Counted from the stretch's first letter, positions 49,693-62,437 are shown. The stretch is DNA of 64,000 bases from Tubulanus polymorphus (GCF_964204645.1 NC_134031.1:4199001-4263000), one strand, 5' to 3'. Program-made: numbers and translations. The notes: generated from the sequence alone by a model not told the origin.

Positions 49693-50454
49693 TTCAATAT
49701 TCATATATCGAAACTTTATTACCAAAGAAAACTTTTATGACTAGTGCATGATTATATAGTAGCAATATTTCAATCATTTCCCAAGACTGAATCCAGTTTA
49801 CCAAAAAGCATTTTTTCAGGTAGTCAAATCTTTTGATTTTATTGCAAGATACTTCAATATTTTCAATAAGACGGAAATAAGTCATTTAACATTTTACTCT
49901 TTAACAGCCCTGGCGCAGGTTAAAAGTTTATATAAATAAAACGTTATGGAATCAAGAAACTACTAAACTAAAAATGTCTTTTCTGTAGTTATATATATAA
50001 GATATATATAAGATATATAAAGATGTATCCTATTTTCGTGCTCCAAAAATTGAGACCACATCCTAACAAACCCCACCATATATACATGCACATATAATAT
50101 ATTTCACCACATCGTATCGTGGTTCTCACCATATATCACAATTAAAATCACAAGGATGATCGCTATTGAACTAGGAAGTTACTAAAAATACATTTTTGAT
50201 AATAAGCAATAGCACATATGAAAAAAGATCTGAGATTCATTGATGAAGCAAAGAAAAATATATTCATATTCAACTATTTCGATCCTATTTCAGAACTGAC
50301 AGCGTCTCTGGGCCACCAGGATGAAAGGATATACAGTTTTTTTATCAGAATATCTGTTCTTAAAATCATCATAAGTATTGCATTTTTAATGGTCAAATGA
50401 AACCAGATTTTATACCTCGCACCTAAGTTCGATTTCAACAAAGAAAAATTCTTA

Positions 50455-50578
50455 ATTCGACCGCCGGTCGAACAACTATTACTTCAATTTCCGATTTAAA
50501 AATCAAACCCTCTGTTCTGTTCCCGGCAGGTGTGGTCGGTTTGTAAGAAACACCAAATCAAAACAAATCAACCCAATC
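50455..50578 (+). repeat. dispersed repeat, copy B
   Basis: Same order of blocks as copy A (TTTCCGATTTAAAAATCAAA, then GTTCCCGGCAGGTGTGG, then GGTTTGTAAG). It lies just beyond the tyrosinase stop codon, probably in its 3' UTR on the opposite strand. Confidence 0.7.
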
Positions 50579-50643
50579 TTTCAAACAAATAAACAACTGC
50601 GTCACACCCTATTCTAAAACGTATTTCAGTAAAGCAAATGATA

Positions 50644-53434
50644 TCATACGTTAAATGGACTCTGCCTCCGTCGTGATATATAATTTGGGTTTCTGTGAAC
50701 GCCAGCGGTGTCATCACTGGAGCCGTAGCGAACGGCAACGGGCCTCTCTGTCGACACCAAAGGTGTCTCGTCATCATTTAAGTCAGCGGCGTTCGAAAAC
50801 TTAGCGGACGTTTCAGTGACTGGTGATGCGCTGCTGGTGTCCTTTGGTGAGGAGCGACGCCTTCGATTTGCTAGAACTATTACAACGGCAATCAGTATAA
50901 CTATCGCAATGCCTTCGATTATTGTCCCCAAAATCCACGAGTTTTCCGACAAAAGCAACAAAAAACTGTCACTTCCATTTGTCACTGAAATAAAAACGGC
51001 GATAAAAAATCCAAAATACATGATAGAAAGCTTTATACACTGCTACGTATATAGAATTACAAACATTTATAAACATTCATCAAAATTGTATTCAGGATCA
51101 GATATTCTATGAGCGTTTAGATAATTGAACATTCAACTGGAGAACCAAATTCTAACCCAAAACTATATCAATATTTATCCCACATTCATACGCTCAGTGG
51201 GCGATAGAATGACATTAAAGAATTAGTTTCATGCGGTTTTTTGGCCGATATTTATCATTCAAATTAAACTGATTTTTGGGAATTGAATAAAGTAATCTTA
51301 CCATCCGCCTGCAGTTTCATTGTATCGTAATCATAACCCAGATTTCTGGAGTCGGCGAACATCATCGCGTGAGTGTACGTAAAGGGCGGGAAAAACGGCA
51401 CCAAGTACTCGTCTCTGTTGTGACCGATTGGGGCATTACGAACCGGGAACTGAAATAGATTCAAAAGTTAACTATGTATGGTTTCAATTAGTAGTGAGTT
51501 TGGGTGGAGTTATCATGCCTTTCTGAACAGAGACAAAGCTATGCATACTAGTAGTTGAAATGTAATTCGAGTCCTTTTTAATCAATTGCAAACTGTAAAA
51601 TAAAACAACCGTTTGTCCGAGCGAGGCCTATTCATATTCATAACTTTTTTGTTCCATTCAAATATCTAAGGTTGGGAATATAATCTAGTTGCTTCGGTTG
51701 ATAACTGTTATAATGATATATCTACGTACCTCGCTTAATGACGGCCGATTCTTTCGGAGCCACATTTCAAATAGTTTATCGACGAACGTGTGATGGGCCA
51801 GGAATATCGGATCGTTCAGCGACGACGATTGGTCTCCGAAATGGCCTAAAGCTGCCTGATGAACCTAGAAGAGGATATTGTATACATGTCGATCTTTTTT
51901 TCTCATTAAAAACTATAGGTTGAGAGATTGAGGAGATATTTGTGGCGAATATGTGCATCATGATATTGCAAGTTGAAATTGCCTTGAATTCTAAGCCATT
52001 TGCATATTAGCCATATTTGACTTTGACTTTGATTTTGACTTTGACTTTGACTTTGACTAGCCATGCGACTTTCGTACGAATTTTGTGAAAAGATTATCGG
52101 AGACACTTACTACGTTATGCATTAACATTTCATCGGCTGAAAAGTTAGCGAGACCGCTTTCTTTCGCGAAACCTTCGAGGACATTGCGGAAACTGCGATT
52201 ATCCGATGTATTCTGGTACGGATACGTATCGTACACGGGTCTGGACAACATGAAATCGACTTGTTTTCTGGTGGGAAGAATCACCGGGTTGTCCGGCGTA
52301 AAGAGCCATCTGTAGAGATATCCGTAATCCCCGGCTGGGTCACACGAACGGCACCCGAATCCATAACGTGGATTTATATCGCACATCACTTTCCATTTAG
52401 AGAACGGGGTACTGGCATCTAACCGTTTCGGGTAGGGGATCGTTGTAAGCGTTTCAGAACCGAACAAATCCGGGGTACAAACTTCACACCACTGGCCATC
52501 GTCGACCCAATCCCAGTACGGAAGAGTAAAATCCGCCGCTTGGAAACGTTCTAGCGCGATCTGTTTCAAATCCCTTTCCAGCGCCAGTAACAGTAACCGA
52601 TGCCACGTGATGAATCCGGAACCGATGTGGCCGAAGTCTAAGTGAAACACTCCATTCGTCGTGCAAGTCGTTTTATTCTCGGGTAGAGTGCTTCGACTGC
52701 CGTATACGTGTAAATACACGTAAAAATCGTACACGGAAACCGGGATGAAATTCAGATTATCCGTTCCATTGACGGGATCGACATTTTCTTTACTGGTTAT
52801 ATTCATGACCATCCACTCCGATGCGGTAAATTTAGATGCGTCCAACACGTCCCGCAGTAATTTACGTTCTTTCGCTTCGAGGTTGACCGCGTTTTTACGA
52901 ATAGAAGTCCGTCTTTGGATGCAGTTTTGGCCGTCGAAACCGAACGCGCATTGGGAGCATTGATATCCATCGAAGTTGCCTTCGCATAAACACGCATTTT
53001 TGAAGAATTTCTTCGGCCAGTTCAGCCGGTCGTCTAAACTGAAGGGCAGGGGTAGTTTCGGTATTGGTCTATCGGTTATCTCAGTACAGCGCCCCCTACT
53101 GGGTCCCCCACAAGGCAAACTGAATCCTGAAATTATAACATGTTTATCAGAAACAACTAAAAAAGAAGTAAAGATTTTTCATAAATGTTACTTGTTTTAC
53201 ATTCATGCATTTGCCTATAGGCCAGATATTCACTTCACAAACCAGAATTTCGTTATGGCTGTCAGACACGTAAAATTCAAAATTCCTTTTACCTTTAGGA
53301 ACGGGACAGCACGTACTGTCCGCTTTAGTGGCATTTCGGATACAAACGCTTGGAAATTGCGCTATCGTCTGTCCAAACAATACCAGCAAAATAACAGTCC
53401 CGATGATGGCGTACATTTTATAGACATCAGACAT
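50644..53434 (-). CDS. membrane-anchored tyrosinase (type C-like)
   Basis: Exons from the 5' end: 53434-53293, 53126-52111, 51864-51730, 51449-51302 and 50984-50644. They total 1782 nt (593 aa), all in phase. Tyrosinases hydroxylate monophenols and oxidise diphenols to quinones in melanin formation or cuticle, shell and periostracum tanning. Parts: signal peptide (about 1-30), a Cys-rich EGF-like region (about 48-125), and the tyrosinase domain with six copper ligands, CuA H187, H214, H223 (WHR) and CuB H384, H388, H411 (AHH). Then come a TM helix (IIEGIAIVILIAVVIVL), RRRR, and a tail of about 70 residues with an acidic DDETPLV motif that could serve endosomal or melanosomal sorting. The luminal-catalysis, single-pass layout is like vertebrate TYR/TYRP1. 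The start is the first of two in-frame Met codons. Confidence 0.94.
52016..52057. repeat. (TTTGAC)n hexanucleotide repeat
   Basis: About seven copies of TTTGAC with one TTTGAT variant, about 50 bp from the donor at 52110 and inside the tyrosinase intron. Confidence 0.9.
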
Positions 53435-53706
53435 TCCTATAGTCACGCGACGTCTCGTTTGTGCAGATTTGTACTGCGACGTGAAAATGAACGCTTTTGT
53501 GTACTGTCAATGCGTGTATGAACAAGACAGGGCAATTAATGTGCGTACGTACGCATGCACGCTTTAAGATATAAGTGAAAATAACCGGTCTGGTCTGCAA
53601 GGTGACTCCCCTATACTTTAAGATAAGGAATGATTTCGCTTTGAACTAATGAAGTCATACAAACCATTCGTTTTTATGATGTCAGAATATACATAGGTCT
53701 AACAGT

Positions 53707-53904
53707 ACGATAACCACACTCAAACGTGGTGAACAGATGATAAGATAAAAACCCACTATTTAAAAATTAAAAGAACTCTAACAATCTAAAATATAGGAAC
53801 ACGACGTTTCGATCTCACACTAGAGATCATCGTCAGGTGTCTCGATTTTAGATTTCTTTTAATTTTTAAATAGCGGGTTTTTATCTTATCATAGGTCTAA
53901 CAGT
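53707..53904. mobile_element. 198-bp insertion with hammerhead-like core and 15-bp target duplication
   Basis: The 15-bp sequence CATAGGTCTAACAGT occurs at 53692-53706 and again at 53890-53904, which reads as a target-site duplication. Inside are inverted arms of about 38 bp (from 53737 and ending at 53892; ATGATAAGATAAAAACCC at each end). Between them the minus strand reads CTGACGA, a GATCTC/GAGATC stem, then GAAACGTCG. This has the hammerhead-type core order also seen at 49583-49620, again with one extra base after the first box. Confidence 0.65.
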
Positions 53905-54404
53905 TACTTGGAAGTGACATTGAAAAAATATGATTTAAGATTCATCATTTTAAGGAAATCGTTTGTATCTTCTTTACGATAGTTTGAATGATTCTAGCTT
54001 GGCTGTGTTTCGATGTTTATGTTTTGTTACGGTTCGAAAGAATATATCCGATGGAAAAACCATTTCTATTCGTTGTCGGGGTAAACGTTTGTATCTTGCT
54101 GCGTAAAACCAATGACCATTTCATTCGTTGTGCGTGAGAAAAACTAATATCACTATCAATCCGCAGTTGAAGATAGATCTGGTCGGTATCGTCACCACGG
54201 TTCAACTGGATGTCAGAATGAGTGGAGGAATTAGTGGATTGTGACATTTAACGATATTCTTAATTAGATAATGTAGCTATTTCTTGAATATGGGTTATAG
54301 AAGGACTTAAGTACTTCAGATAGAAATGTATATTGTTTAGTAGATTCAAGTCTAAAATAACATAAGTTCATAGATTGCGCCATTGTATGGAGTTTAACAA
54401 TTCA

Positions 54405-54530
54405 ATTCAATTCAATTAATCTTTATTAACTCCATAAAGAACAAATTTTCTAGGACAAGACATGTTAATAAAGAGACTACACAACACAATACAATACAAT
54501 GTAACACAGTACAATACATGACAAGAACAT
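54405..54530 (-). repeat. non-LTR retrotransposon 3' tail with ATTGA repeats
   Basis: On the minus strand it reads GGAGTTAATAAAGATTAATT followed by GAATT/GAATTG pentamers. This is a typical LINE 3' end with a polyadenylation-like signal and a simple-repeat tail. No coding part is attached. Confidence 0.45.
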
Positions 54531-54705
54531 TTTCATATTAAGACACGTAGTAATATAAATATCATCTAGTAAGACGCGATATTTTCCAGAATTTTCTTTC
54601 ATCATGTTCGTCAGGAAAGTTGGATATTTCAAAAGTTTCTAGAGCCAGATCATGGACTCTCCTGGAATTTATCGAACATTCTGTATTGCCGTAGGTATGG
54701 TACGG

Positions 54706-54771
54706 TGGCTGATTTGGCCCATACTAAAAGATTTTCTGTACTAAATTTTTTAGTATGGCCCGAATCAGCCA
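54706..54771. repeat. 66-bp perfect-type hairpin
   Basis: TGGCTGATTTGGCCCATACT at 54706 with AAAA following is mirrored by its reverse complement (one or two mismatches) ending at 54771, with a loop of about 18 bp. It may be a short foldback element. Confidence 0.75.
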
Positions 54772-56709
54772 TCATAGTATGGGGAATGATTTTGCTATAG
54801 CTAGAAATAGTTAAAGAATGCGAATGATAGTTAATGAAACTGTTATATTTATAGCATCAGGATTTACGGTCTAAACGAATCAGCCAAATCGTTGTAGGGC
54901 CTACAATAGAAGAGATCTACGTTCTTTTGTTTCGTGTTTTATATATAACAGGAGACTTCAGTAATCCGCCGTCTGGAGTGGATATTCGGAAGTCTTCTCG
55001 CCACACGTACCGTACGTGTATCGTGACGATTAAGTAGTAATATGTACGGTTTCCTGTCGTACAGTCATACCGCAGAATGTAAATCTCATGCTTTTCATCT
55101 TGACGATCGCTATAAATAATAGCATTGTATTGTACTTGCGCTCCCCCGACCAGCGGTCACAGTAATATAGAAATATATATGGCTTTAATATCAGCGAAGG
55201 TTGTACTTTTTGCAATGTGACTTAGTCAGTTGAAGAATCATACGATTAACGAACATTTCTAAGATACGCATTTCCCAAGCTCAATTCCTTGATCTTTCAT
55301 TCTATCACAAATTACTCCTGGATATGATCTAAGGAAGCCGAATGTTTCTTTCCATAGTGTTTTAAAATATATATTTATTCACAAGAATTATAATATAGCT
55401 GGACGAGACATAATGAAACAAAATTTGATATCGGTATGCATCAGTAAGTAGAAGTTTGCACTTTCTAAATCTAACAATCTAATCATCTAAATACATTATA
55501 GAAAATATATGCATATTGTACATTGGGTTATGGCGGGCGGAGACACAAAATAAATGAAATGGTAACTGTTTCAGTCCTTTGAAAGGGAAAGACGATCGAT
55601 TTTGTTAAGCGTGACAACCCTAAAAACGCTTTTATTATCCAACGAAAGTAAAATTCATGACATGAAAAAACATTTTTGAAAACTTCAGGTCTTTATACGT
55701 TTTTTCAAAGCGACCTCAGCGTATACATGGGAGGATTTTTGAATATATACCTGAATGATCTAGATCCAGCCGTGTCCTGAAAATACTTGTATTTGTATTT
55801 CCGCTTTGAAAAATGCTATCAATGACTACATCACAATAATCTACAGTTAAACCGCTTTCCAAATAAACTCCATAGCTACATTTGCCTTTAACTATCTAAG
55901 CATTGAGCTTCGATAGACGACATTTGAAAAGCGCATTGCATACTTTGAGCCATCGCAAGAAATTGATATTTTTGTCCCATTTTCAAATGCAACATCTTTG
56001 TATAACGATTATTGGGGCCTACAGTGGCTACGTGTTTTTGCGATTTATTGTCGACTCATGGCACCCTCACACCCCTGTCCGGCCAAGGCATAAGTTACGG
56101 TTCAGTCGGTGGCGCTTTAATCCTGAAATTCTGGTACTTCGGAATGATTGCTTTCGGTCGTAGGATTAACGGAGGACATGTTTTCTATCAAAACCTTTTC
56201 GCCCGCTTTTAAGATCCTACTCGGAATACACAGATCTTTGTAAAAGTTCTACAAATAGAAAATGCATTGCCTGTAAACGGAGATATCATGAAACTAACAA
56301 CAGGAAACTACGCACGCCGAAATATAAATATATTACGATTTTGTTCAAAATGGTGAAGGGAATGCATTTGTCTTTTCCACGAACGACGTAATCTATTGGA
56401 TATGATCAGTAAAAATGAAAATGATATGGCATATCATATTAAGCAGCTCCCCCGCAATTCTTTATTAGTCCAACATATCCGGTTTCATAATCCATTATCT
56501 TGTTTTTCCCACTAATGACCCCGGGATGATATAGGCGACTGATGCTCGGTATCAACCTGATACTTCCTAACCTTCCCCAAACGCATATTTTATTCACTTT
56601 ATATAATGTGACTAGATATACTTCCAACCAATTAGATCTTGGAATATGGTTACAATTTTTCAGCAAATACGGGCTTGGTTTCCGAGCGTCCAATAATACG
56701 TCGTTGCGA

Positions 56710-59700
56710 TTACCGAGCCTTTGGATTTTCAATGGAAATGGAGGAGATATACGGGCCATAACGATGTATTGACTCCCAGAGATCAGTTACAATGATTATA
56801 CTTTCCGTAGCCTGGAGAAAAATAATTGATGTGTGTATCATCAAGGAGGCGGTTATTTTGTGTTGAGTTTATAGGATCGTATTGGTGAAGACAAAGTGCG
56901 TTATACTTTTCTTATTTTTTTTTTCGATTTTTATATGAGTACAAAGAAAAACCTTGCTTCGATGGACTTACAGATAACTCTGACCTGTTGATAGATAAGT
57001 ATTTTCTTTTTTTAACGGCTCACTCAGTGGCGGATCTAGGGGCCAGGCCTCATCCCCGCTCAACGTTCCGAACGTTTTTTTTTTTTATTTACTTGGCATT
57101 TTCCCGAATACCACCGTGCCCCGGCTCGTGGTGTAAACATACAATAATCAACTAATTTCCTCTTATTAGAATTAGCTCTAAAAGGCGAGAAATTGCACCA
57201 TTTTTCTGAGTAAATTTTCTAACTCCCCAAGACAGCCCTAGATCCGCCCCATACGCAAGAGGAAACATATCATACCTGTCCCATGATGACAATCTTCCAA
57301 TCGGGGTCGGTGCTGCGTTCTGAGCGACGTCTTATTCCGATACAGCGCGGAAATTGAGCTATTTTGTAAAAATCAAAATTGAAAGGATTGTTTCGTCGTA
57401 GAGGATATCGGCGACCGTAGGCCTCTTTGGCTTTGCGTATTGCATCTCCTACGTTCATTCGAGGCAATAGAACGACCTCCCTGGAGTATTGTATCACCTC
57501 CCCTAGATCAGTTTTTTCTTGCACAGTTACTTGCACTCCTCTCTGAAAATGTAAGAAAACAGCGATTCGTTAGAACTATTGAATGATAAAAGCGAACTGC
57601 TTTAATCAGAATGTTCAATTAAAAAGATGAGTGGAAATGGTGGGGGGAAGATAAGACAGGAATGTAATGAAATACCAAAAACTTAGAGACGTAATAATAT
57701 GGGAATGCGCCTCGATTCCGCGCGTGTTTACAATTTGAAATGTTACGACGACGTTTTGAAAGCACACGGGGTTTAGATTCCACTTGTTTCGAAACGACAA
57801 AACTTGCAAAAGTTATTTTGTAAACAAAACACCGGAGCTGGAGAGTTTCCTAATCTCGTATCTTTATTTGAATTACGGTGTACGCGTCAACACTTGAGTC
57901 GTGAAAGTCAGTCAGTCGTAATGCGGGGGAGGTTTAAACTATAGCTTGAAGTTAAAAGACAAAATTAAATCTTTTGCGTTTCCTGCTTTAATCCTTATCC
58001 CTCGGTGCCATTCAAACATTCACCTCACGTGTTTATGCATTTATCGGGTCAAGGTTTATTGACGCCGTAGAAACCGTTAAAACTTGTAGTTAGTTAACTA
58101 TCTTATTGCAGATTTTAAAGGTATATTTATAGATGCATCAATGCTACTGCCAGCGACGGTTGCGACTTCTCCGAAAACGTGACTGGTTTCAGGTCCACCA
58201 GGCGCGGCTATGGCAAATTTCCGTGATAAGTGGCTTTATATTAAGATCACTTTCGCCGTGATCTAACAGCTTTCGGGTGATCACCCGACCGAATGAGTTC
58301 AACAGTGGAATGTTCCCTATGATTATTTTCGCACTGAAATGATTCTGTTGAAAAAAGTTGCGATTTTCCGGTATTCGGAGTATCTAGTCAAGAAAGCGAT
58401 CCTACATAAAATGAGAGCGCGGGTTTTCGTTTTACAGTTGCGCTTCACTGTCATCAAACGAGGTTCTTTTCTGTTAGAATAGAAACAAACCCACACACGA
58501 ATTTCCGGATGATTCTTTTTCATTTTTCTTGAAGGTTTGAAGACGTTTCGTCTGCATTCTAGCAGATGCACGATGATAAGCCGCATTCGAAACGTCAGGG
58601 AAAAAAATGCCATATTACTATTTCAGTGCGTGTTATTTCTATACCAGTAACACGATTCAATTTATTTTCTGAGCATAAACGCTTCTTGGAAAAAGGGAAT
58701 TTTACGCTATGGACCTTTAAGTATCTGCTATACTACTCACAGGCGGCGCTGGTAGATTGCGGTGTGGTAATGACGTAGATGGCGGCGGACGTAGAATTTG
58801 TCGTCTGTTTTGGTCATGAGATCTATGCTGAAAAAGAACAACAAATCAATCAACTTCGTTGGTTTTCATCATCTTCTTTTCTAGGTCTTATAGGCGAAAT
58901 TGGAAAATCCAGGAATACTTGAGAGACATATGACTAATATGCGATTGAGAAGTTCTTAGCAAAACCGCAAAGAACGAAGTCAACAGACACTCTTTAGGTA
59001 TTTTTGAGGAAAAAGCTCTCGCTACGCTGTTATTTTGATTGGGAAAGCACTTAAAAAAGCCAATTGAGACTTGTCTCGGGGGCTCGCATTGTGTATTTCG
59101 TGGTAATAGCCCTTGAAAATCGGAAAATAGATTACACAGCCACACGATCGTCGAAGAGGTGGACTAAAAGGTGCAAATGAGATTTCAATTAACAAGTTTC
59201 CAAGTATCAAGGTCGGGTTCTCTTGGTGCTGATTCCTATATGAATAAGCATTATATATCTGAAATTTAAGAAACCTCCAATGAACAATTATCAGTTTATT
59301 TTTGAGATCTGAGAAACTTCATAGATGGGCATCGATATGCGAGGTATACGTGTGATCAGGATGGAAATTTTAAACACCGCTTTGAGGTTCGACTTTGCTC
59401 TATGGCGAGACAAATCGCAGAAATTGTCGAAATTGCCAAAAAAAACTCATCGTAATTAACTTGATGATATTCGTACTTTTCATGCCACCGTTATCGTGGT
59501 AAAAAGCACCAGGGATCAGAATGAAATGAAATCCACCGGGTAGACCGTGGTAATTTCGTTAGGCGTTGAGAAGTTTCCGTTGCAAAATTTATTATGTGAA
59601 ATTAACCCAAAAAAAGTTATTCGTGAACATTAGCGATACCACTTTCTTTTTTGCTTTGGCGAAAGATTTTGATGCACAATTTCGATGTAAGTAAATTCCT

Positions 59701-60247
59701 ACTTTTAAAACAGAATTTTGAATCAAGATCAGACACCACCCTATAATTGATCAGTTCATAGCGAAAACCTTGCAACCCAGCCCAACAAAACAACCGCTAT
59801 CAAATAGATTTAAAAACCGCGAATAAGAACTTCCGTGGCCGAATTTTACGCAGAAGGATGAATGGGCCCATACACTTGAGAAATTTTCGGTCTACTTACT
59901 TTTATTGCGGCGAGATATCCTTCGTTAACTATATCATGGATTATATCTACGGATGTATCGTGTCGCAGTATGATTCTTTTTACTAGAACTTTCAAACTTT
60001 CCAAATCATCACCAACACCATCATTCGTATCGGGATGGCATCCGACGTGAAATCGTATATTTCTCGTATCCCTGGACGGTTCAAGTCTTTGCGACGTATC
60101 CATCGCTTCGTTGTTTTCCCTATCTAGTTCTTTTAACAATCGGCGAAATATGTTTAACGAAGTTGAACTAACTATTGATATTTGAAGTAATATATAAACT
60201 ATAAACAAGGTCGTGTGAAAACCGCTGGAATACTTTCGTTGTCCCAT
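56710..60247 (-). CDS. small secreted protein with possible transcobalamin-C-terminal-like (DUF4430) modules
   Basis: Exons from the 5' end: 60247-59900, 58827-58741, 57542-57276 and 56811-56710, all phase 0, 804 nt (267 aa). A signal peptide is clear (FIVYILLQISIVSS, about 14-30). Two similar segments follow, VKRIILRHDTSVDIIHDIV (residues about 86-104) and SREVVLLPRMNVGDAIRKA. Each is a strand, then a turn, then an Asp-Ile helix start, as in the DUF4430 beta-grasp fold. Further on are WKIVIMG and YGPYISSI, which resemble the YGxYIxSI and YWxxxVNG signatures of that fold. Exon 2 reads as a basic, Pro-rich linker and may be wrong; exon 1 can join exon 3 directly in phase. The end is either the stop at 56710 or, if a donor at 56713 is used, a further exon. 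Confidence 0.5.
57025..57252. mobile_element. MITE with GGCGGATCTAGGG terminal inverted repeats
   Basis: Lies in an intron of the DUF4430-like gene, 24 bp from an exon. The left end CAGTGGCGGATCTAGGGG and the right end CCCTAGATCCGCCCC are inverted. The interior of about 195 bp has a poly-T run and no coding. Ends resemble those of the element at 15590-15740. Confidence 0.8.
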
Positions 60248-61014
60248 CTCCTATGCCGATACCTTTCTCTATGTTCACTTCCAATGAAAATGCTCTATCA
60301 TTTAAATCCTACATACATATGTATATATAGATATAGAATAGATGTATATATGACGACGACAGGTCCTTAAATGACGTCAGCAACCTGGACCACACGTTGA
60401 AGTAGTTCGTTTCGTTTCGTGAAGTTAACGTGTTAGAACAATGCGTTTCCCCTCACGAACACTCGGTAGGCGACCCGTCTTCCGCATCCAACTGATCTAA
60501 TTACCGAGTCGTCACAGAAGCGACATTTGCCGGCATGGTTCTAGCGTTAAATGAACGAACGCGGTACCTGGTGATGCGGGGGCGTTAGGAGAACGGCGCC
60601 GATTTCTAACAGTTCATTCACGTTTCGTTAAAGGAGTTGAATGGAATTCCGGCAAATTACGGCGATTTTCAATTCTGATTACATGGAGTCAGTAGGACGT
60701 GCTGAAATATCTTCTAATACGATATAACGCTTTTTGGTTAATAGTGATGAAATAATGGGAAAATCCATTAAAAAGGTTGTTTGTAGTTATTTTGTTAAAA
60801 GCATCACCCTACGTGGGTGAACCGTGTAATTCACGTGAACCTTATATGCTAAAACAAAAAAGAACTTCATTTAATAATCTTTTTCGTATAACTCGTATGT
60901 ACCGTGAAAAAGTAAGCGTTGAGCGATCACATGGCGATCTAAATGAAACTTGATTAACTTAATGTTTAAAAATCGCTGGTGGAACATTATATTATAAATC
61001 ATATCACGTATCAT

Positions 61015-61110
61015 GCTAGACAGCACAACAGACGACGATCTCTAGTGTGATATCGAAATTTCGTGTTTTTTACATCTTAGAAATTCTCGATTTCAAATTC
61101 TTTAAATTGT
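61015..61110 (+). mobile_element. degenerate relative of the 53707-53904 insertion
   Basis: GACGACGATCTCTAGTGTGA then TATCGAAATTTCGTGTTTTT matches the central part of the minus strand of the 53707 element, with the GAAAC box mutated and only one arm visible. Confidence 0.5.
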
Positions 61111-61457
61111 GCGTAGTCGGTTTTCATTATGCTAGGCAGATTCTATCATTACAAATACGACAGTGGATGTTTCCTATTGGTTAATGAATTGAGGATGGTT
61201 TTCCTGTGACGTTACGTGGCATAATTATTAATTGTAATTTGAAATGATCCCCTGCGGAATTAATCTACAAGCTTGTAATCTAATATTGTGAGTTGATATG
61301 ATACCGGTCTGTCAACGTCATCTTTCCCGTCATTATATATGTATGTATAGAAACTTTTACGACAAGTGCATGATCATATAACAATATTCAGTACAAAGAC
61401 GACGGATAACCGTATACAACAATAATGTTTAAATATTTTTTTCTATCTTAAAATAGG

Positions 61458-61612
61458 GATTGACCCTGTATTTGATCGATTTCGTTTTGATTTTCTGTTT
61501 TGGTGTCCCTTACAAACCCACCACACCTACCAGGAGCGAAACGGGTTTGATTTTGAAATCGGAAATCGAAGTACAGATATAGTTGTGTGATCAGCGGTCG
61601 AGTTTGATTACA
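61458..61612 (-). repeat. dispersed repeat, copy C
   Basis: On the minus strand it has the same block order as copies A and B, and it extends further at the end (ACACCAAAACAGAAAATCAA and on to AGGGTCAATCCCT). It is the longest of the three copies. Confidence 0.7.
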
Positions 61613-62437
61613 GAGTTTTTTGTTTAAATCGAAGTACATAATTGGAAATTTCGGTACCGGTTCATTCAAACAATCTTCCAATCAGCCTGAACCGGCAAGC
61701 GACTGATTGGGGTTCATTTTGTTGGCTGCCTTATTTTATACATCGAGATTTTGAAAGTAACTATATTGCAAGGATTAAACATCATTTATCCATTTTTTTA
61801 TTTTTTTGGGTCGTTTTCTGCGTGTAAATAGTCCGAAAGTTTATTGTAGTTTTTTTCCTCGGGTATGATATATTAGCACGGATGTCTTCTTTCCACTAGC
61901 AGTACTGGAAATGATAGGTTATATTGATAATATCTGTTGAGTTATAAATGAACAGACTATCTGTAAATACTTATGGTGAAGGGTGTCTATGTTACATGAA
62001 TTACTTAAAAATCTTAAACATTAGGAAATATCAGTGTTACTGCGTACATTCCTCGGAATAAATCTTTCCCACTCATCCCTGTAAAAAGGGCAGGAATACG
62101 TGAAATTCGTCTTCTACACATCCATGTTGAATAACTGGCAAAGTCTCCCCAAAGTATCTCGTTGTATTGTACACTGCTTTCTAAGGATGGTATACCTTCT
62201 ACGATACCACATTTTGATGATCAAGTTGAACCATTCATATTCGCGCCATCATACATGTGATTAAAAACCCTACCTTTTTGTCATCGATAGAAATGATGGT
62301 AGTCTAGTACCTAGCCGTCGTTCCACAAACAACTGGTGTTGTAGGGAACCGGTAACAACGACTGGTATTCAGACTAAAATGATGGCAGATATTCACATTC
62401 AAAAGGTGATACGGCAACAGTAAAACCCGCCTAACTC

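Larger units (their letters stand above)
48402..50643. other. intergenic region between tandem minus-strand genes, rich in repeats
   Basis: Contains the upstream region of the ionotropic receptor, the inverted-arm element at 48858-49692, a retroelement tail, copy B of a dispersed repeat, and the 3' UTR of the tyrosinase gene. No coding gene was recognised. Confidence 0.5.
53435..56709. other. 3.3-kb intergenic region
   Basis: Upstream region of the tyrosinase gene and 3' region of the next minus-strand gene. Contains the insertion at 53707-53904, a retroelement tail at 54405-54530 and a hairpin at 54706-54771. A 77-codon minus frame at 54247-54017 starts with ATG, but I see no support for it. 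Confidence 0.5.

Noticed and set aside
54017-54247. 77-codon minus-strand frame with ATG
   Set aside because: No similarity, no splice context, and composition like random sequence; not supported as a gene.
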